Positions 22,688-31,398 of a DNA stretch of 64,000 bases are shown one piece after another. The DNA is taken from contig NZ_BAABFC010000009.1 of NCBI RefSeq assembly GCF_039540575.1, positions 319,256 to 383,255 on the forward strand, in the 5' to 3' direction. The notes under the pieces were generated by a model. That model was not told the DNA's origin. It saw nothing but the letters and a program-made list of their open reading frames with translations, and searched no databases. Both the position numbers and the translations under genes were made by a program. Numbering within the stretch: position 1 is the stretch's first letter; each line of letters starts with the position of its first letter. Source of the DNA: Pseudaeromonas paramecii. Lineage in GTDB: Bacteria; Pseudomonadota; Gammaproteobacteria; Enterobacterales; Aeromonadaceae.

Positions 22688-23185
22688 ATGACCCGCGTGT
22701 TTGTGGCCCTGGGGGCCAACCTGGCCGATCCCGTCGGCCAGCTGGAACGGGCAGTGGCGGCCTTGAGCCAACTACCCGGCACCCTGCTGGTGGCCTGCTC
22801 CCGCTTCTACCGCTCCGCCCCCATGGGGCCGGCGGATCAACCCGACTACGTCAATGGGGTGGCCGAGCTGGCCACCCACCTGGCGCCCCACGCCCTGCTG
22901 GATGCCTTGCAAGCCATCGAGCTGAGTCAGGGGCGTGAGCGCAAGGCCGAACGCTGGGGGCCCCGCACCCTGGATCTGGATATTCTGCTTTATGGGCAAT
23001 GGGTGCTGGACGATGAGCGCCTCACCCTGCCCCACTACGGCATGAAGCAACGGGCCTTCGTGCTGGTTCCATTGAGTGAGCTGGCGGCCGACCTGGTGCT
23101 GCCCGATGGCAGCGCCCTGGCCGACTGGGTAGCCGATTGCGATCGGCGTGATCTGCACGCCCTGTCGCTGCCACTCCACCGTTAG
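22688..23185 (+). CDS. folK: 2-amino-4-hydroxy-6-hydroxymethyldihydropteridine pyrophosphokinase
   Basis: 165-residue cytoplasmic enzyme of folate synthesis; transfers pyrophosphate from ATP to 6-hydroxymethyl-7,8-dihydropterin. Signature blocks: VALGANLADPVGQL, FYRSAPMG and the HPPK motif RWGPRTLDLDILLYG. ATG at 22688 follows the pcnB stop by one base, as in E. coli, so the two are coupled. The frame is open upstream within pcnB but the family start is here. Confidence 0.96.
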   Translation: MTRVFVALGANLADPVGQLERAVAALSQLPGTLLVACSRFYRSAPMGPADQPDYVNGVAELATHLAPHALLDALQAIELSQGRERKAERWGPRTLDLDILLYGQWVLDDERLTLPHYGMKQRAFVLVPLSELAADLVLPDGSALADWVADCDRRDLHALSLPLHR

Positions 23186-23196
23186 AGGTTACGACC

Positions 23197-23991
23197 ATGA
23201 GTAAAATCGGTATCAACCAACTGCTGAAGATGAAGCAGGAGGGCATCAAGTTCGCCTCCATCACCGCCTACGATGCCACCTTCGCCAAGCTGTTTGACGA
23301 CGAAGGCATGCCGGTCATCCTGATCGGTGACAGCCTGGGCATGGTGATGCAGGGCCACAGCGATACCCTGCCGGTGACCATAGACGACATGGTCTACCAC
23401 ACCCGCTGCGTGCGCCGCGCCACCAGCAAGGCGCTGGTGATCGCCGACCTGCCTTTCATGACCTATGCCGACCCCTCAAGCGCCTGCGCCAATGCCGCCA
23501 AGCTGATGGCCGCCGGCGCCAGCATGGTCAAGATCGAAGGCGGCGACTGGCTGTGCGATACCGTGCGCCAGCTCAACCGCAACGGCGTCCCGGTGTGTGC
23601 CCACCTGGGGCTGACGCCGCAGTCCGTCCATGTGTTTGGCGGCTTCCGCATTCAGGGCCGGGATGAACAGCAGGCCGACGAGATATACCATCACGCCCTG
23701 GCGCTGCAGGCCGCCGGCGTCCAGCTGCTGGTGCTGGAATGTGTGCCCGCCGCCCTGGCCGAACGCATCACCAAGGCGCTGCGCATCCCCGTCATCGGCA
23801 TAGGCGCAGGCAATGCCACCGACGGCCAGGTACTGGTGATGCACGACGCCTTCGGCGTCACCTCCGGCTACACCCCCAAGTTCACCAAGAATTTCCTGGC
23901 CGAGACCGGGGATGTCCGTGCCGCCGTGCGTCAGTACATGGCCCAGGTGGCCGACGGCAGCTTCCCCGGCCCGGAACAGACCTTCAACTAA
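23197..23991 (+). CDS. panB: 3-methyl-2-oxobutanoate hydroxymethyltransferase
   Basis: 264 residues. First committed step of pantothenate synthesis: ketoisovalerate plus methylene-THF to ketopantoate. Typical stretches: TAYDATFAKLFDDEG, LIGDSLGMVMQGH, VKIEGGDW, VCAHLGLTPQSVH and GIGAGNATDGQVLVMHDA. It lies 11 bp after folK and upstream of panC; panB, panC and panD form a pathway cluster. Confidence 0.97.
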   Translation: MSKIGINQLLKMKQEGIKFASITAYDATFAKLFDDEGMPVILIGDSLGMVMQGHSDTLPVTIDDMVYHTRCVRRATSKALVIADLPFMTYADPSSACANAAKLMAAGASMVKIEGGDWLCDTVRQLNRNGVPVCAHLGLTPQSVHVFGGFRIQGRDEQQADEIYHHALALQAAGVQLLVLECVPAALAERITKALRIPVIGIGAGNATDGQVLVMHDAFGVTSGYTPKFTKNFLAETGDVRAAVRQYMAQVADGSFPGPEQTFN

Positions 23992-24076
23992 ACCGTTCAA
24001 CCCGACTCGTATCAACCACGACTCCTGCGCCCCGCCCTCACGGGCGGGCAACGCGAAGCGTACCAAGGAGAAGTTC

Positions 24077-24931
24077 ATGCACGTCGCCAACGACATTGCA
24101 TCCTTGCGCCAAGCCATCCACTCGTTTCGCCACGCCGGCGATCGCATCGCCTTCGTGCCCACCATGGGCAACCTGCATGAGGGCCACCTGACCCTGGTGC
24201 GTGAGGCCCGTCGCCACGCCGCTCGGGTGGTGGTCAGCATCTTCGTCAACCCGCTGCAGTTCGACCGAGCCGAAGATCTGGCCAACTATCCCCGCACCCT
24301 GGAGGCCGACTGCCAGCTGCTGACCGGCGAAGGGGTGGATCTGGTGTTCACCCCCACCCCGGAGATCATGTATCCCAAGGGACTGGCCGCCCAGACCTTC
24401 GTCGAGGTACCCGGACTCTCCGACCTGCTGGAAGGTGCCCTGCGCCCAGGGCATTTTCGCGGCGTGGCCACCGTCGTCACCAAGCTGTTCAACCTGGTGC
24501 AACCGGATGTGGCCTGCTTCGGCCAGAAGGATTACCAGCAGCTGGCCCTCATTCGCCAGATGGTGGCGGATCTGGCCCTGCCCATCGAGATCATAGGTGT
24601 GCCCACGGTACGGGCCGCCGACGGCCTGGCCCTCTCCTCCCGCAACGGTCGCCTGACCCCGGCCGAGCGCGAGGTCGCCCCGACCCTGGCCAAGGTGATG
24701 GGCTGGATCGCCAGCCAAGTCGAGCATGGTGAACGGGACTGGGCCGCCCTGCGCCAGCAGGCCAGCCTGCAACTCAGCGCCGCCGGCTTCAAGCCCGACG
24801 CCATCGATCTGGTGGATGCCGACACACTGCAACCGGCCGATGCACAGAGCCAATCCCTGGTGATCCTGATGGCGGCCTTCCTGGGAGCGGTGCGGCTCAT
24901 CGACAACCAGGTGGTGAATTTGCGCCCATAG
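24077..24931 (+). CDS. panC: pantothenate synthetase
   Basis: 284 residues. Condenses pantoate with beta-alanine using ATP. Visible: the HIGH-type motif PTMGNLHEGHLTLV, FVNPLQF, FGQKDYQQLALIRQM and the KMSKS-like SSRNGRL. ATG at 24077 has AAGGAGA 7 nt upstream; an in-frame extension into panB is not conserved. The 85-bp panB-panC gap contains a small GC hairpin near 24030-24050. Confidence 0.97.
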   Translation: MHVANDIASLRQAIHSFRHAGDRIAFVPTMGNLHEGHLTLVREARRHAARVVVSIFVNPLQFDRAEDLANYPRTLEADCQLLTGEGVDLVFTPTPEIMYPKGLAAQTFVEVPGLSDLLEGALRPGHFRGVATVVTKLFNLVQPDVACFGQKDYQQLALIRQMVADLALPIEIIGVPTVRAADGLALSSRNGRLTPAEREVAPTLAKVMGWIASQVEHGERDWAALRQQASLQLSAAGFKPDAIDLVDADTLQPADAQSQSLVILMAAFLGAVRLIDNQVVNLRP

Positions 24932-24994
24932 GGCAGATGGTTTATAGTCCCGCCGCCGGATTTAACCCCGGTCGAGACGTGAAGAGGAATCGCA

Positions 24995-25375
24995 ATGCAA
25001 CGAATCATGCTCAGAGGCAAACTGCATCAGGCCCGGGTCACCCACGCGGTGCTCAACTACGAAGGCTCCTGCGGGATCGATCTCGATCTGCTGGACGCCG
25101 CCGGCATCCTCGAGAATGAACAGATCGACATCTATAACGTCGAGACGGGTGATCGCTTCCATACCTATGCCATCGCCGGCGAGCGGGGCTCCAAGATGAT
25201 CTCCTTGAACGGCGCCGCCGCCCGCAAGGCTGCCGTGGGTGACCGCGTCATCATCTGTGCCTACGGCCTGTTTGATGAAAGCGAGCTGGCCGGCCACAAG
25301 CCGCGCCTGGTCTACCTGGACGCGCAAAACAACATCGCCCGCACCGGCAAGGACATTCCGGTTCAGTTGACCTGA
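24995..25375 (+). CDS. panD: aspartate 1-decarboxylase
   Basis: 126 residues. Makes beta-alanine from aspartate for pantothenate. It is a pyruvoyl enzyme made as a proenzyme: the self-cleavage site Gly24-Ser25 is visible in NYEGSCGID, and Ser25 becomes the pyruvoyl group. Maturation usually needs PanM/PanZ, not seen here. Last gene of the pan cluster; a terminator follows. Confidence 0.97.
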   Translation: MQRIMLRGKLHQARVTHAVLNYEGSCGIDLDLLDAAGILENEQIDIYNVETGDRFHTYAIAGERGSKMISLNGAAARKAAVGDRVIICAYGLFDESELAGHKPRLVYLDAQNNIARTGKDIPVQLT

Positions 25376-25394
25376 GTCGGACAAGGCGGACGAC

Positions 25395-25424
25395 GAGGCG
25401 GCCCAAGGCCGCCTCATTGTTTTT
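25395..25424 (+). terminator. rho-independent terminator after panD
   Basis: Perfect 8-bp stem GAGGCGGC / GCCGCCTC (25395-25402 with 25408-25415), 5-nt loop, followed by ATTGTTTTT. Confidence 0.9.
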
Positions 25425-25523
25425 CGCCGCCCCCTGAGCCGCGTCTGCGGGTTGTGAGCAGGGGTGGGGCTGGCTAGAATATTGGGCTTGCCGGGGCGGC
25501 CGGATAAAAAACGAGCAGATGGC

Positions 25524-26117
25524 GTGAACAATCCAATCAAGCTAATCGTGGGGCTGGGTAACCCGGGTCCCGAATACAGCCAGACCCGGCACAATGCCGG
25601 CGCCTGGTATGTGACCGAGCTGGCTCATCGCCACGGCGGCAGCCTGCGGGAAGAGGCCAAGTATTACGGTCTCACCGGCCGCATCCAGCTGCTGGGCAAG
25701 GAGGTGCGGCTGCTGATCCCCACCACCTTCATGAACCTGAGCGGCAAGTCGGTGTCGGCTCTGGCCGGTTTCTTCCAGATCCCGCCCGAGGCCATCCTGG
25801 TGGCCCATGACGAGCTGGATCTGCCGCCGGGGGTCGCCCGCTTCAAGCAAGGCGGAGGCCATGGCGGCCATAACGGTCTCAAGGACATCATCAGCAAGCT
25901 GGGCAACAACAAGGAATTCCATCGCCTGCGGCTGGGCATCGGCCATCCGGGCGACAAGAACAAGGTGGCCGGCTTTGTGCTCAACAAGGCACCACAGAGC
26001 GAACAACAGCTCATCGATGCCGCCGTCGATGAGGCGGTGCGCTGCACCGACCTGCTGTTCGAACAAGACATGATCAAGGCCATGAATCGGTTGCATACCT
26101 TCAAGGCTGGCAGTTAA
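25524..26117 (+). CDS. pth: peptidyl-tRNA hydrolase
   Basis: 197 residues. Releases tRNA from prematurely dropped peptidyl-tRNA. Signature motifs: LIVGLGNPGPEYSQTRHNAG (catalytic His in TRHNAG), FMNLSGKSV, AHDELDLPPG and GGGHGGHNGLKDI. GTG at 25524 fits the family N terminus (MNNPIKLIVGLGNPG) and length; an upstream open frame to 25464 is not conserved. The ribosome-binding site is poor. ychF follows 24 bp later, the usual partner. Confidence 0.96.
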   Translation: MNNPIKLIVGLGNPGPEYSQTRHNAGAWYVTELAHRHGGSLREEAKYYGLTGRIQLLGKEVRLLIPTTFMNLSGKSVSALAGFFQIPPEAILVAHDELDLPPGVARFKQGGGHGGHNGLKDIISKLGNNKEFHRLRLGIGHPGDKNKVAGFVLNKAPQSEQQLIDAAVDEAVRCTDLLFEQDMIKAMNRLHTFKAGS

Positions 26118-26141
26118 CACACTCTCTTAAAGGATCTCACA

Positions 26142-27233
26142 ATGGGTTTCAAATGCGGCATAGTCGGCCTGCCTAACGTCGGCAAGTCCACCCTGTTCAA
26201 CGCCCTCACTCAGGCGGGTATCGAAGCGGCCAACTTCCCCTTCTGCACCATTGAGCCCAACACGGGTGTGGTCCCCATGCCGGATCCGCGCCTGGATGCC
26301 CTGGCCGAGATCATCAAGCCCCAGCGCGTGGTGCCCACCACCATGGAGTTCGTGGATATCGCCGGTCTGGTAAAGGGCGCCTCCAAGGGCGAAGGTCTGG
26401 GCAACCAGTTCCTCACCAACATCCGTGAGACCGACGCCATCGGCCACGTGGTGCGCTGCTTCGAGAACGAGAATATCGTCCACGTCGCCGGCGGCGTAAA
26501 CCCGGCCGAAGACATCGACACCATCAACACCGAGCTGGCCCTGGCCGACCTGGACACCTGCGAACGGGCCATCCAACGGGTACAGAAGAAGGCCAAGGGC
26601 GGTGACAAGGACGCCAAGCTGGAACTGTCCGTGCTGGAGAAATGCCTGCCGGTGCTGGAAGAGGCCAAGATGCTGCGCACCCTGGATCTGACCGTGGAAG
26701 AGAAGGCCGCCATCCGCTACCTGAGCTTCCTGACCTTGAAGCCCACCATGTACATCGCCAACGTCAACGAAGATGGCTTCGAGAACAACCCCTACCTGGA
26801 TCAGGTGCGGGCCATCGCCGCCGCCGAAGGCTCAGTGGTGGTGCCGGTGTGCGCCGCCATCGAAGCGGATCTGGCGGAGATGGACGAAGACGACCGTGCC
26901 GTCTTCATGGAAGAGATGGGCCTGACCGAGCCAGGGCTGAACCGGGTGATCCGTGCCGGGTACAGCCTGCTGAACCTGCAGACCTACTTCACCGCCGGGG
27001 TGAAGGAAGTGCGGGCCTGGACCATTCCGGTGGGCGCCACCGCCCCCCAGGCCGCCGGCAAGATCCACACCGACTTCGAGAAGGGCTTCATCCGCGCTCA
27101 GACCATCGCCTATGAAGACTTCATCACCTACAAGGGTGAACAGGGCGCCAAGGAAGCCGGCAAGATGCGCGCCGAAGGCAAGGACTACATCGTCAAGGAT
27201 GGCGACGTGATGAACTTCCTGTTCAACGTCTAA
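26142..27233 (+). CDS. ychF: redox-regulated ATPase YchF (Obg-like)
   Basis: 363 residues. Obg-family P-loop protein that binds ribosomes and prefers ATP. G1 motif GLPNVGKST, then FPFCTIEPNTG and DIAGLVKGASKGEGLGNQFL; a coiled coil around residues 130-200 and a C-terminal TGS domain (TYFTAGVKEVRAWTI, KGFIRAQT). AAGGA precedes the ATG. A clean terminator follows, marking the end of the pth-ychF unit. Confidence 0.97.
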   Translation: MGFKCGIVGLPNVGKSTLFNALTQAGIEAANFPFCTIEPNTGVVPMPDPRLDALAEIIKPQRVVPTTMEFVDIAGLVKGASKGEGLGNQFLTNIRETDAIGHVVRCFENENIVHVAGGVNPAEDIDTINTELALADLDTCERAIQRVQKKAKGGDKDAKLELSVLEKCLPVLEEAKMLRTLDLTVEEKAAIRYLSFLTLKPTMYIANVNEDGFENNPYLDQVRAIAAAEGSVVVPVCAAIEADLAEMDEDDRAVFMEEMGLTEPGLNRVIRAGYSLLNLQTYFTAGVKEVRAWTIPVGATAPQAAGKIHTDFEKGFIRAQTIAYEDFITYKGEQGAKEAGKMRAEGKDYIVKDGDVMNFLFNV

Positions 27234-27248
27234 TCCTTGTTTTGAAAT

Positions 27249-27280
27249 AAAAAGCCGCGCCTGTCGCGGCTTTTTGTTTT
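27249..27280 (+). terminator. rho-independent terminator after ychF
   Basis: Stem AGCCGCG / CGCGGCT (27253-27259 with 27265-27271), extendable by flanking A/T pairs, loop CCTGT, followed by TTTTGTTTT. Confidence 0.9.
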
Positions 27281-27443
27281 CCGGGATTACAGGGTTCCAG
27301 ACAATGCCTAGACTCAATAGGGCCAGTGTACGCCTAGAAGGGGGCGACCTCGGTTTTTATACCTTTAGAGTTATAAAAAAACCGTTGGTCAATAACTAAA
27401 TTCATAAAGGTGTAAATATATCGCAACTTTTAACTAACAAGGT

Positions 27444-27471
27444 TTGCAAGCCGGTAACGCCCCCCTAGAAT
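27444..27471 (+). promoter_or_regulatory. candidate sigma-70 promoter of the cyo operon
   Basis: TTGCAA, 16-bp spacer, TAGAAT, 40 bp upstream of the cyoA ATG. The preceding 120 bp (27340-27440) is AT-rich and may hold ArcA- or Fnr-type sites, but none was convincingly identified. Chosen by eye. Confidence 0.35.
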
Positions 27472-27511
27472 ACCGACGCAAAATTCCACGCCTGCCTGAT
27501 GGGGTTGTTAG

Positions 27512-28453
27512 ATGACAAAAAAATGGATGAGATGGCTACTGCCATCGCTGGCCATGCTGCTGAGCGGCTGCGACATGGCTCTCATGGATCCGAAGGGTGC
27601 CGTTGGTCTGGAGCAGCGCAGCCTGATCCTCACCGCTACCGGCCTGATGCTGATCGTGGTAATCCCGGTCTTCATCATGACCGTCTGGTTTGCCTGGCGC
27701 TATCGCGCCGCCAACAAGCAAGCCACCTATGCGCCCAAGTGGGCTCACTCCAACAAGATTGAGCTGGTGGTGTGGACTGTCCCCTGCATCATCATACTGG
27801 TGCTGGGCTATATCACCTGGCAAACCAGCCACAGCCTGGATCCCCACAAGCCACTGACCTCCGACAAGCCTGCGTTGCAGATCGATGTGGTGGCCATGGA
27901 CTGGAAATGGCTGTTCATCTACCCCGAACAGGGCATAGCGACGGTGAACGAGATCGCCATTCCGGTGGATGTGCCGGTGCATTTTCGTGTCACCTCTTCC
28001 ACCGTGATGAACTCCTTCTTCATCCCCCGTCTGGGTAGCCAGGTCTACGCCATGGCCGGGATGAACAACGATCTGCATCTCATCGCCAACGAGGCCGGCA
28101 CCTACAAGGGTATCGCCGCCAACTACAGCGGCCATGGCTTCTCCGGCATGAAGTTCGCCACCCATGCGGTGTCCGACACTGACTTTGCCGCCTGGGTGGA
28201 CAAGGTCAAGCAGGCGCCTATGGGGCTGGACAGCGCCCAGTACGCCGAGCTGATGAAGCCGAGCCAGAACGTGCCCGTGACCTACTTCTCCTCCGCCAAG
28301 CCCGGCCTGTATGAGGAGATCATCCAGACGTTCATGGGCGAGATGCCGATGCACGAACACAAGGCCATGCCCGCCACCATGGCGGATGGCGAGGCCATGG
28401 AAGGCATGCATGATCACGCCATGCACGCCGACACTTCCGGTACTGGGGAATAA
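27512..28453 (+). CDS. cyoA: cytochrome bo3 ubiquinol oxidase subunit II
   Basis: 313 residues. Lipoprotein subunit of the quinol oxidase in the inner membrane. Signal peptide with lipobox LSGC (Cys20), two transmembrane segments, then a periplasmic cupredoxin-like domain (MDWKWLFIYPEQGIATVNE, MNSFFIPRLGSQVYAMAG). The copper-A ligands of cytochrome c oxidases are absent, as expected for a quinol oxidase. The tail is unusually Met/His-rich (MPMHEHKAMPATM, MEGMHDHAMHAD). First gene of cyoABCDE. Confidence 0.96.
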   Translation: MTKKWMRWLLPSLAMLLSGCDMALMDPKGAVGLEQRSLILTATGLMLIVVIPVFIMTVWFAWRYRAANKQATYAPKWAHSNKIELVVWTVPCIIILVLGYITWQTSHSLDPHKPLTSDKPALQIDVVAMDWKWLFIYPEQGIATVNEIAIPVDVPVHFRVTSSTVMNSFFIPRLGSQVYAMAGMNNDLHLIANEAGTYKGIAANYSGHGFSGMKFATHAVSDTDFAAWVDKVKQAPMGLDSAQYAELMKPSQNVPVTYFSSAKPGLYEEIIQTFMGEMPMHEHKAMPATMADGEAMEGMHDHAMHADTSGTGE

Positions 28454-28456
28454 ACA

Positions 28457-30448
28457 ATGCTAGGTAAATTGACTCTCGAGGCCATTCCGTATCACGAGCC
28501 CATCATCATGATCACCCTGGCGGCGGTCGGCCTCATCGGCCTGGGCCTGGTGGGTGCGCTGACCTATTTCGGCAAGTGGCGCTGGTTGTGGACCGAATGG
28601 CTCACCTCCGTCGATCACAAGCGGATCGGCATCATGTACATCATAGTGGCCATGGTGATGCTGCTGCGCGGCTTTGCCGACGCCATCATGATGCGCCTCC
28701 AGCTGGCGCTGGCCTCCGGCGGCTCGGACGGCTTCCTGCCGCCCCACCACTACGATCAGATCTTCACCGCCCACGGCGTCATCATGATCTTCTTCATGGC
28801 CATGCCCTTCATGGTGGGTCTGATGAACATCATAGTGCCGCTGCAGATCGGTGCCCGTGACGTGGCCTTCCCCTTCCTCAACAACCTGAGCTTCTGGCTG
28901 TTCGTGGTAGGCGTAGCCCTGATCAACATCTCCCTGGGGGTCGGCGAGTTCGCCCAGACCGGCTGGCTGGCCTACCCGCCCCTGTCGGGCCATCAATACA
29001 GCCCGGGGGTCGGCGTCGACTACTGGATCTGGAGTCTGCAGATCTCGGGCCTGGGCACCCTGCTCTCCGGCGTAAACTTCTTCGTCACCATCATGAAGAT
29101 GCGCGCCCCGGGCATGAAGCTGATGAAGATGCCGGTGTTCACCTGGACCGCCCTGTGCTCCAACATTCTCATCATCATCGCCTTCCCGATCCTGACGGTG
29201 ACCATAGCCCTGCTGACCCTGGACCGTTACCTGGGCACCCACTTCTTCACCAATGATCTGGGCGGCAACCAGATGATGTACGTCAACCTCATCTGGGCCT
29301 GGGGCCACCCCGAGGTGTACATCCTGATCCTGCCGGCCTTCGGCATCTTCTCCGAGGTGGTGGCCACCTTCTGCAAGAAGAAGCTGTTTGGTTATACCTC
29401 CCTGGTGTGGGCCACCGCGGTCATCACCATACTGTCGTTCATCGTCTGGCTGCACCACTTCTTCACCATGGGCGCCGGCGCCAACGTCAACGCGTTCTTC
29501 GGTATCGCCACCATGATCATCTCCATCCCCACGGGGGTGAAGATATTCAACTGGCTGTTCACCATGTACCGCGGGCGCATCGAGTTCAGCACGCCCATCC
29601 TGTGGACCATCGGCTTCCTGTTCACCTTTACCCTGGGTGGCATGACAGGGGTGCTGATGTCGGTACCGGCGGCGGACTTCGTGCTGCACAACAGCCTGTT
29701 CCTCATCGCCCACTTCCATAACACCATCATTGGTGGCGTGGTGTTCGGCTATCTGGCCGGCTTCAACTACTGGTTCCCCAAGGCCATGGGCTTCAAGCTC
29801 AACGAGAAGCTGGGCAAGGCCGCCTTCTGGTTCTGGATCACCGGCTTCTTCTTCGCCTTCGTGCCCTTGTACCTGCTGGGCTTCATGGGCATGACCCGGC
29901 GGGTGAGCCAGAATATCGATCCCGAATACCACAACCTGCTGCTGGTGGCGGTGTTCGGCGCCGGGCTCATCTTCATCGGCATCCTGTGCCAGCTGCTGCA
30001 ACTGGCGGTGAGCATCAAGGACAGAGCCAAGAACCGGGATCTGACCGGCGATCCCTGGGGCGGTCGCACCCTGGAGTGGGCCACCTCCTCGCCGCCGCCC
30101 TTCTATAACTTTGCCACCACGCCCCAGGTCAAGGAGCTGGATGCCTTCTGGGAGATGAAGGAAGACAAGAGCGCCTATGTGCAGCCCAAGTCTTACCAGG
30201 AAATCCATATGCCCAAGAACACCAGTGCCGGCATCTTCATCGGCCTGTTCAGCCTGATCATGGGCTTCGCCCTGATCTGGTACATCTGGTGGATGGCCAT
30301 CGCCGGGTTTGTCGGTGTCATCGCCACCTGGATAGTCCACTCCTTCAAGGACGACGTGGACTACTACGTGCCGGTGGATGTCATCACCCAGACGGAAAAC
30401 GCCCATTTTGCTCAACTCAAACAGGCAGGAGTCCAGCATGTCGGTTGA
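28457..30448 (+). CDS. cyoB: cytochrome bo3 ubiquinol oxidase subunit I
   Basis: 663 residues, about 15 membrane helices. Catalytic subunit holding low-spin heme b, heme o3 and CuB, and pumping protons. Recognisable: FTAHGVIMIFFMAMPF (heme ligand His), WAWGHPEVYILILPAFG (CuB His, cross-linked Tyr and the proton-channel Glu), WLHHFFTMG (two CuB His) and HFHNTIIGGVVFG. It lies 3 bp after cyoA and overlaps cyoC by 11 bp. Confidence 0.98.
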   Translation: MLGKLTLEAIPYHEPIIMITLAAVGLIGLGLVGALTYFGKWRWLWTEWLTSVDHKRIGIMYIIVAMVMLLRGFADAIMMRLQLALASGGSDGFLPPHHYDQIFTAHGVIMIFFMAMPFMVGLMNIIVPLQIGARDVAFPFLNNLSFWLFVVGVALINISLGVGEFAQTGWLAYPPLSGHQYSPGVGVDYWIWSLQISGLGTLLSGVNFFVTIMKMRAPGMKLMKMPVFTWTALCSNILIIIAFPILTVTIALLTLDRYLGTHFFTNDLGGNQMMYVNLIWAWGHPEVYILILPAFGIFSEVVATFCKKKLFGYTSLVWATAVITILSFIVWLHHFFTMGAGANVNAFFGIATMIISIPTGVKIFNWLFTMYRGRIEFSTPILWTIGFLFTFTLGGMTGVLMSVPAADFVLHNSLFLIAHFHNTIIGGVVFGYLAGFNYWFPKAMGFKLNEKLGKAAFWFWITGFFFAFVPLYLLGFMGMTRRVSQNIDPEYHNLLLVAVFGAGLIFIGILCQLLQLAVSIKDRAKNRDLTGDPWGGRTLEWATSSPPPFYNFATTPQVKELDAFWEMKEDKSAYVQPKSYQEIHMPKNTSAGIFIGLFSLIMGFALIWYIWWMAIAGFVGVIATWIVHSFKDDVDYYVPVDVITQTENAHFAQLKQAGVQHVG

Positions 30449-31058
30449 AACCATGACCCATTCCAGCGTCCACGAGGCGCACCAGGATCACGAGCACCAT
30501 GATGCCGGCGGCAGCAAGGTCTTCGGTTTCTGGATCTACCTGATGAGCGACTGCATCCTGTTCGCCTGTCTGTTTGCCACCTATGCAGTACTGACCACCG
30601 GCACCGCCGGTGGTCCTACCGGCAAAGAGATCTTCGAACTGCCCTATGTGCTGGTGGAAACCTTCTGCCTGCTCATCAGCAGCGTCACCTATGGCTTCGC
30701 CGTGCTGGCCATGAACCAGGGTAACCAGGCCGGCGTACAACGCTGGCTGGGCATCACCTTCCTGTTCGGTCTGGCGTTTATCGGCATGGAAATCAACGAG
30801 TTTGCCCACCTGATCCACGAAGGCTACGGCCCACAGCGCAGTGGCTTCCTGTCCGGCTTCTTCACCCTGGTGGGCACCCACGGTCTGCACGTGACGGCAG
30901 GCCTTGTCTGGATGCTGGTGCTGATGGTGCAGATTGCCCGCAAGGGCCTGACCGCTCGGATGAACACCCGGATCATGTGCCTGAGCCTGTTCTGGCACTT
31001 CCTGGACGTGGTCTGGATCTGTGTCTTCTCCATCGTCTATCTGCTGGGAGTCCTGTGA
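30438..31058 (+). CDS. cyoC: cytochrome bo3 ubiquinol oxidase subunit III
   Basis: 206 residues, five membrane helices; stabilises the oxidase core. Conserved: FGFWIYLMSDCILFACLFA and FTLVGTHGLHVTAGLVWM. The short N-terminal tail is His-rich (HSSVHEAHQDHEHHD). The ATG at 30438 lies inside the end of cyoB, with AGGAG upstream, and the stop overlaps the cyoD start (TGATG). Confidence 0.97.
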   Translation: MSVETMTHSSVHEAHQDHEHHDAGGSKVFGFWIYLMSDCILFACLFATYAVLTTGTAGGPTGKEIFELPYVLVETFCLLISSVTYGFAVLAMNQGNQAGVQRWLGITFLFGLAFIGMEINEFAHLIHEGYGPQRSGFLSGFFTLVGTHGLHVTAGLVWMLVLMVQIARKGLTARMNTRIMCLSLFWHFLDVVWICVFSIVYLLGVL

Positions 31059-31387
31059 TGAGTCACGCTAGCCACCTGCCTAACGACGCCGCTCACGGCA
31101 GCGTCAAATCCTATGTGACCGGCTTTATCCTGTCGGTCATCCTGACCCTGATCCCCTTTGCCGTGGTGATGACCGGGGATCTGGGCCACGCCGCCATCAT
31201 CGCCATCATAGTGGTGACGGCCATCGCCCAGATCCTGGTCCAGCTGGTCTACTTCCTGCACATGAACACCAGTTCGGACGGCAGCTGGAACCTGCTCTCC
31301 TTCGTGTTCACCGTGCTGATCATCGCCATCGTGGTGGTGGGCTCCCTGTGGATCATGTACAACCTCAACGTCAACATGATGTTGTAA
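31058..31387 (+). CDS. cyoD: cytochrome bo3 ubiquinol oxidase subunit IV
   Basis: 109 residues, three membrane helices. Small assembly/stability subunit. Typical: GSVKSYVTGFILSVILTLIP and AQILVQLVYFLHMN. Its ATG overlaps the cyoC stop by one base. Confidence 0.96.
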   Translation: MSHASHLPNDAAHGSVKSYVTGFILSVILTLIPFAVVMTGDLGHAAIIAIIVVTAIAQILVQLVYFLHMNTSSDGSWNLLSFVFTVLIIAIVVVGSLWIMYNLNVNMML

Positions 31388-31398
31388 GAGCGGCGCCC

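Noticed and set aside
24030..24052. GC hairpin between panB and panC as a terminator
   Set aside because: No T run follows, and panC lies directly downstream in the same pathway cluster.
23912..24076. Longer panC start inside panB
   Set aside because: The extension is not family-like, and AAGGAGA marks ATG at 24077.
28460..30454. 664-codon minus-strand frame opposite cyoB
   Set aside because: Mirror of cyoB codons; translation is His/Asp/Gly/Gln-rich without family features.
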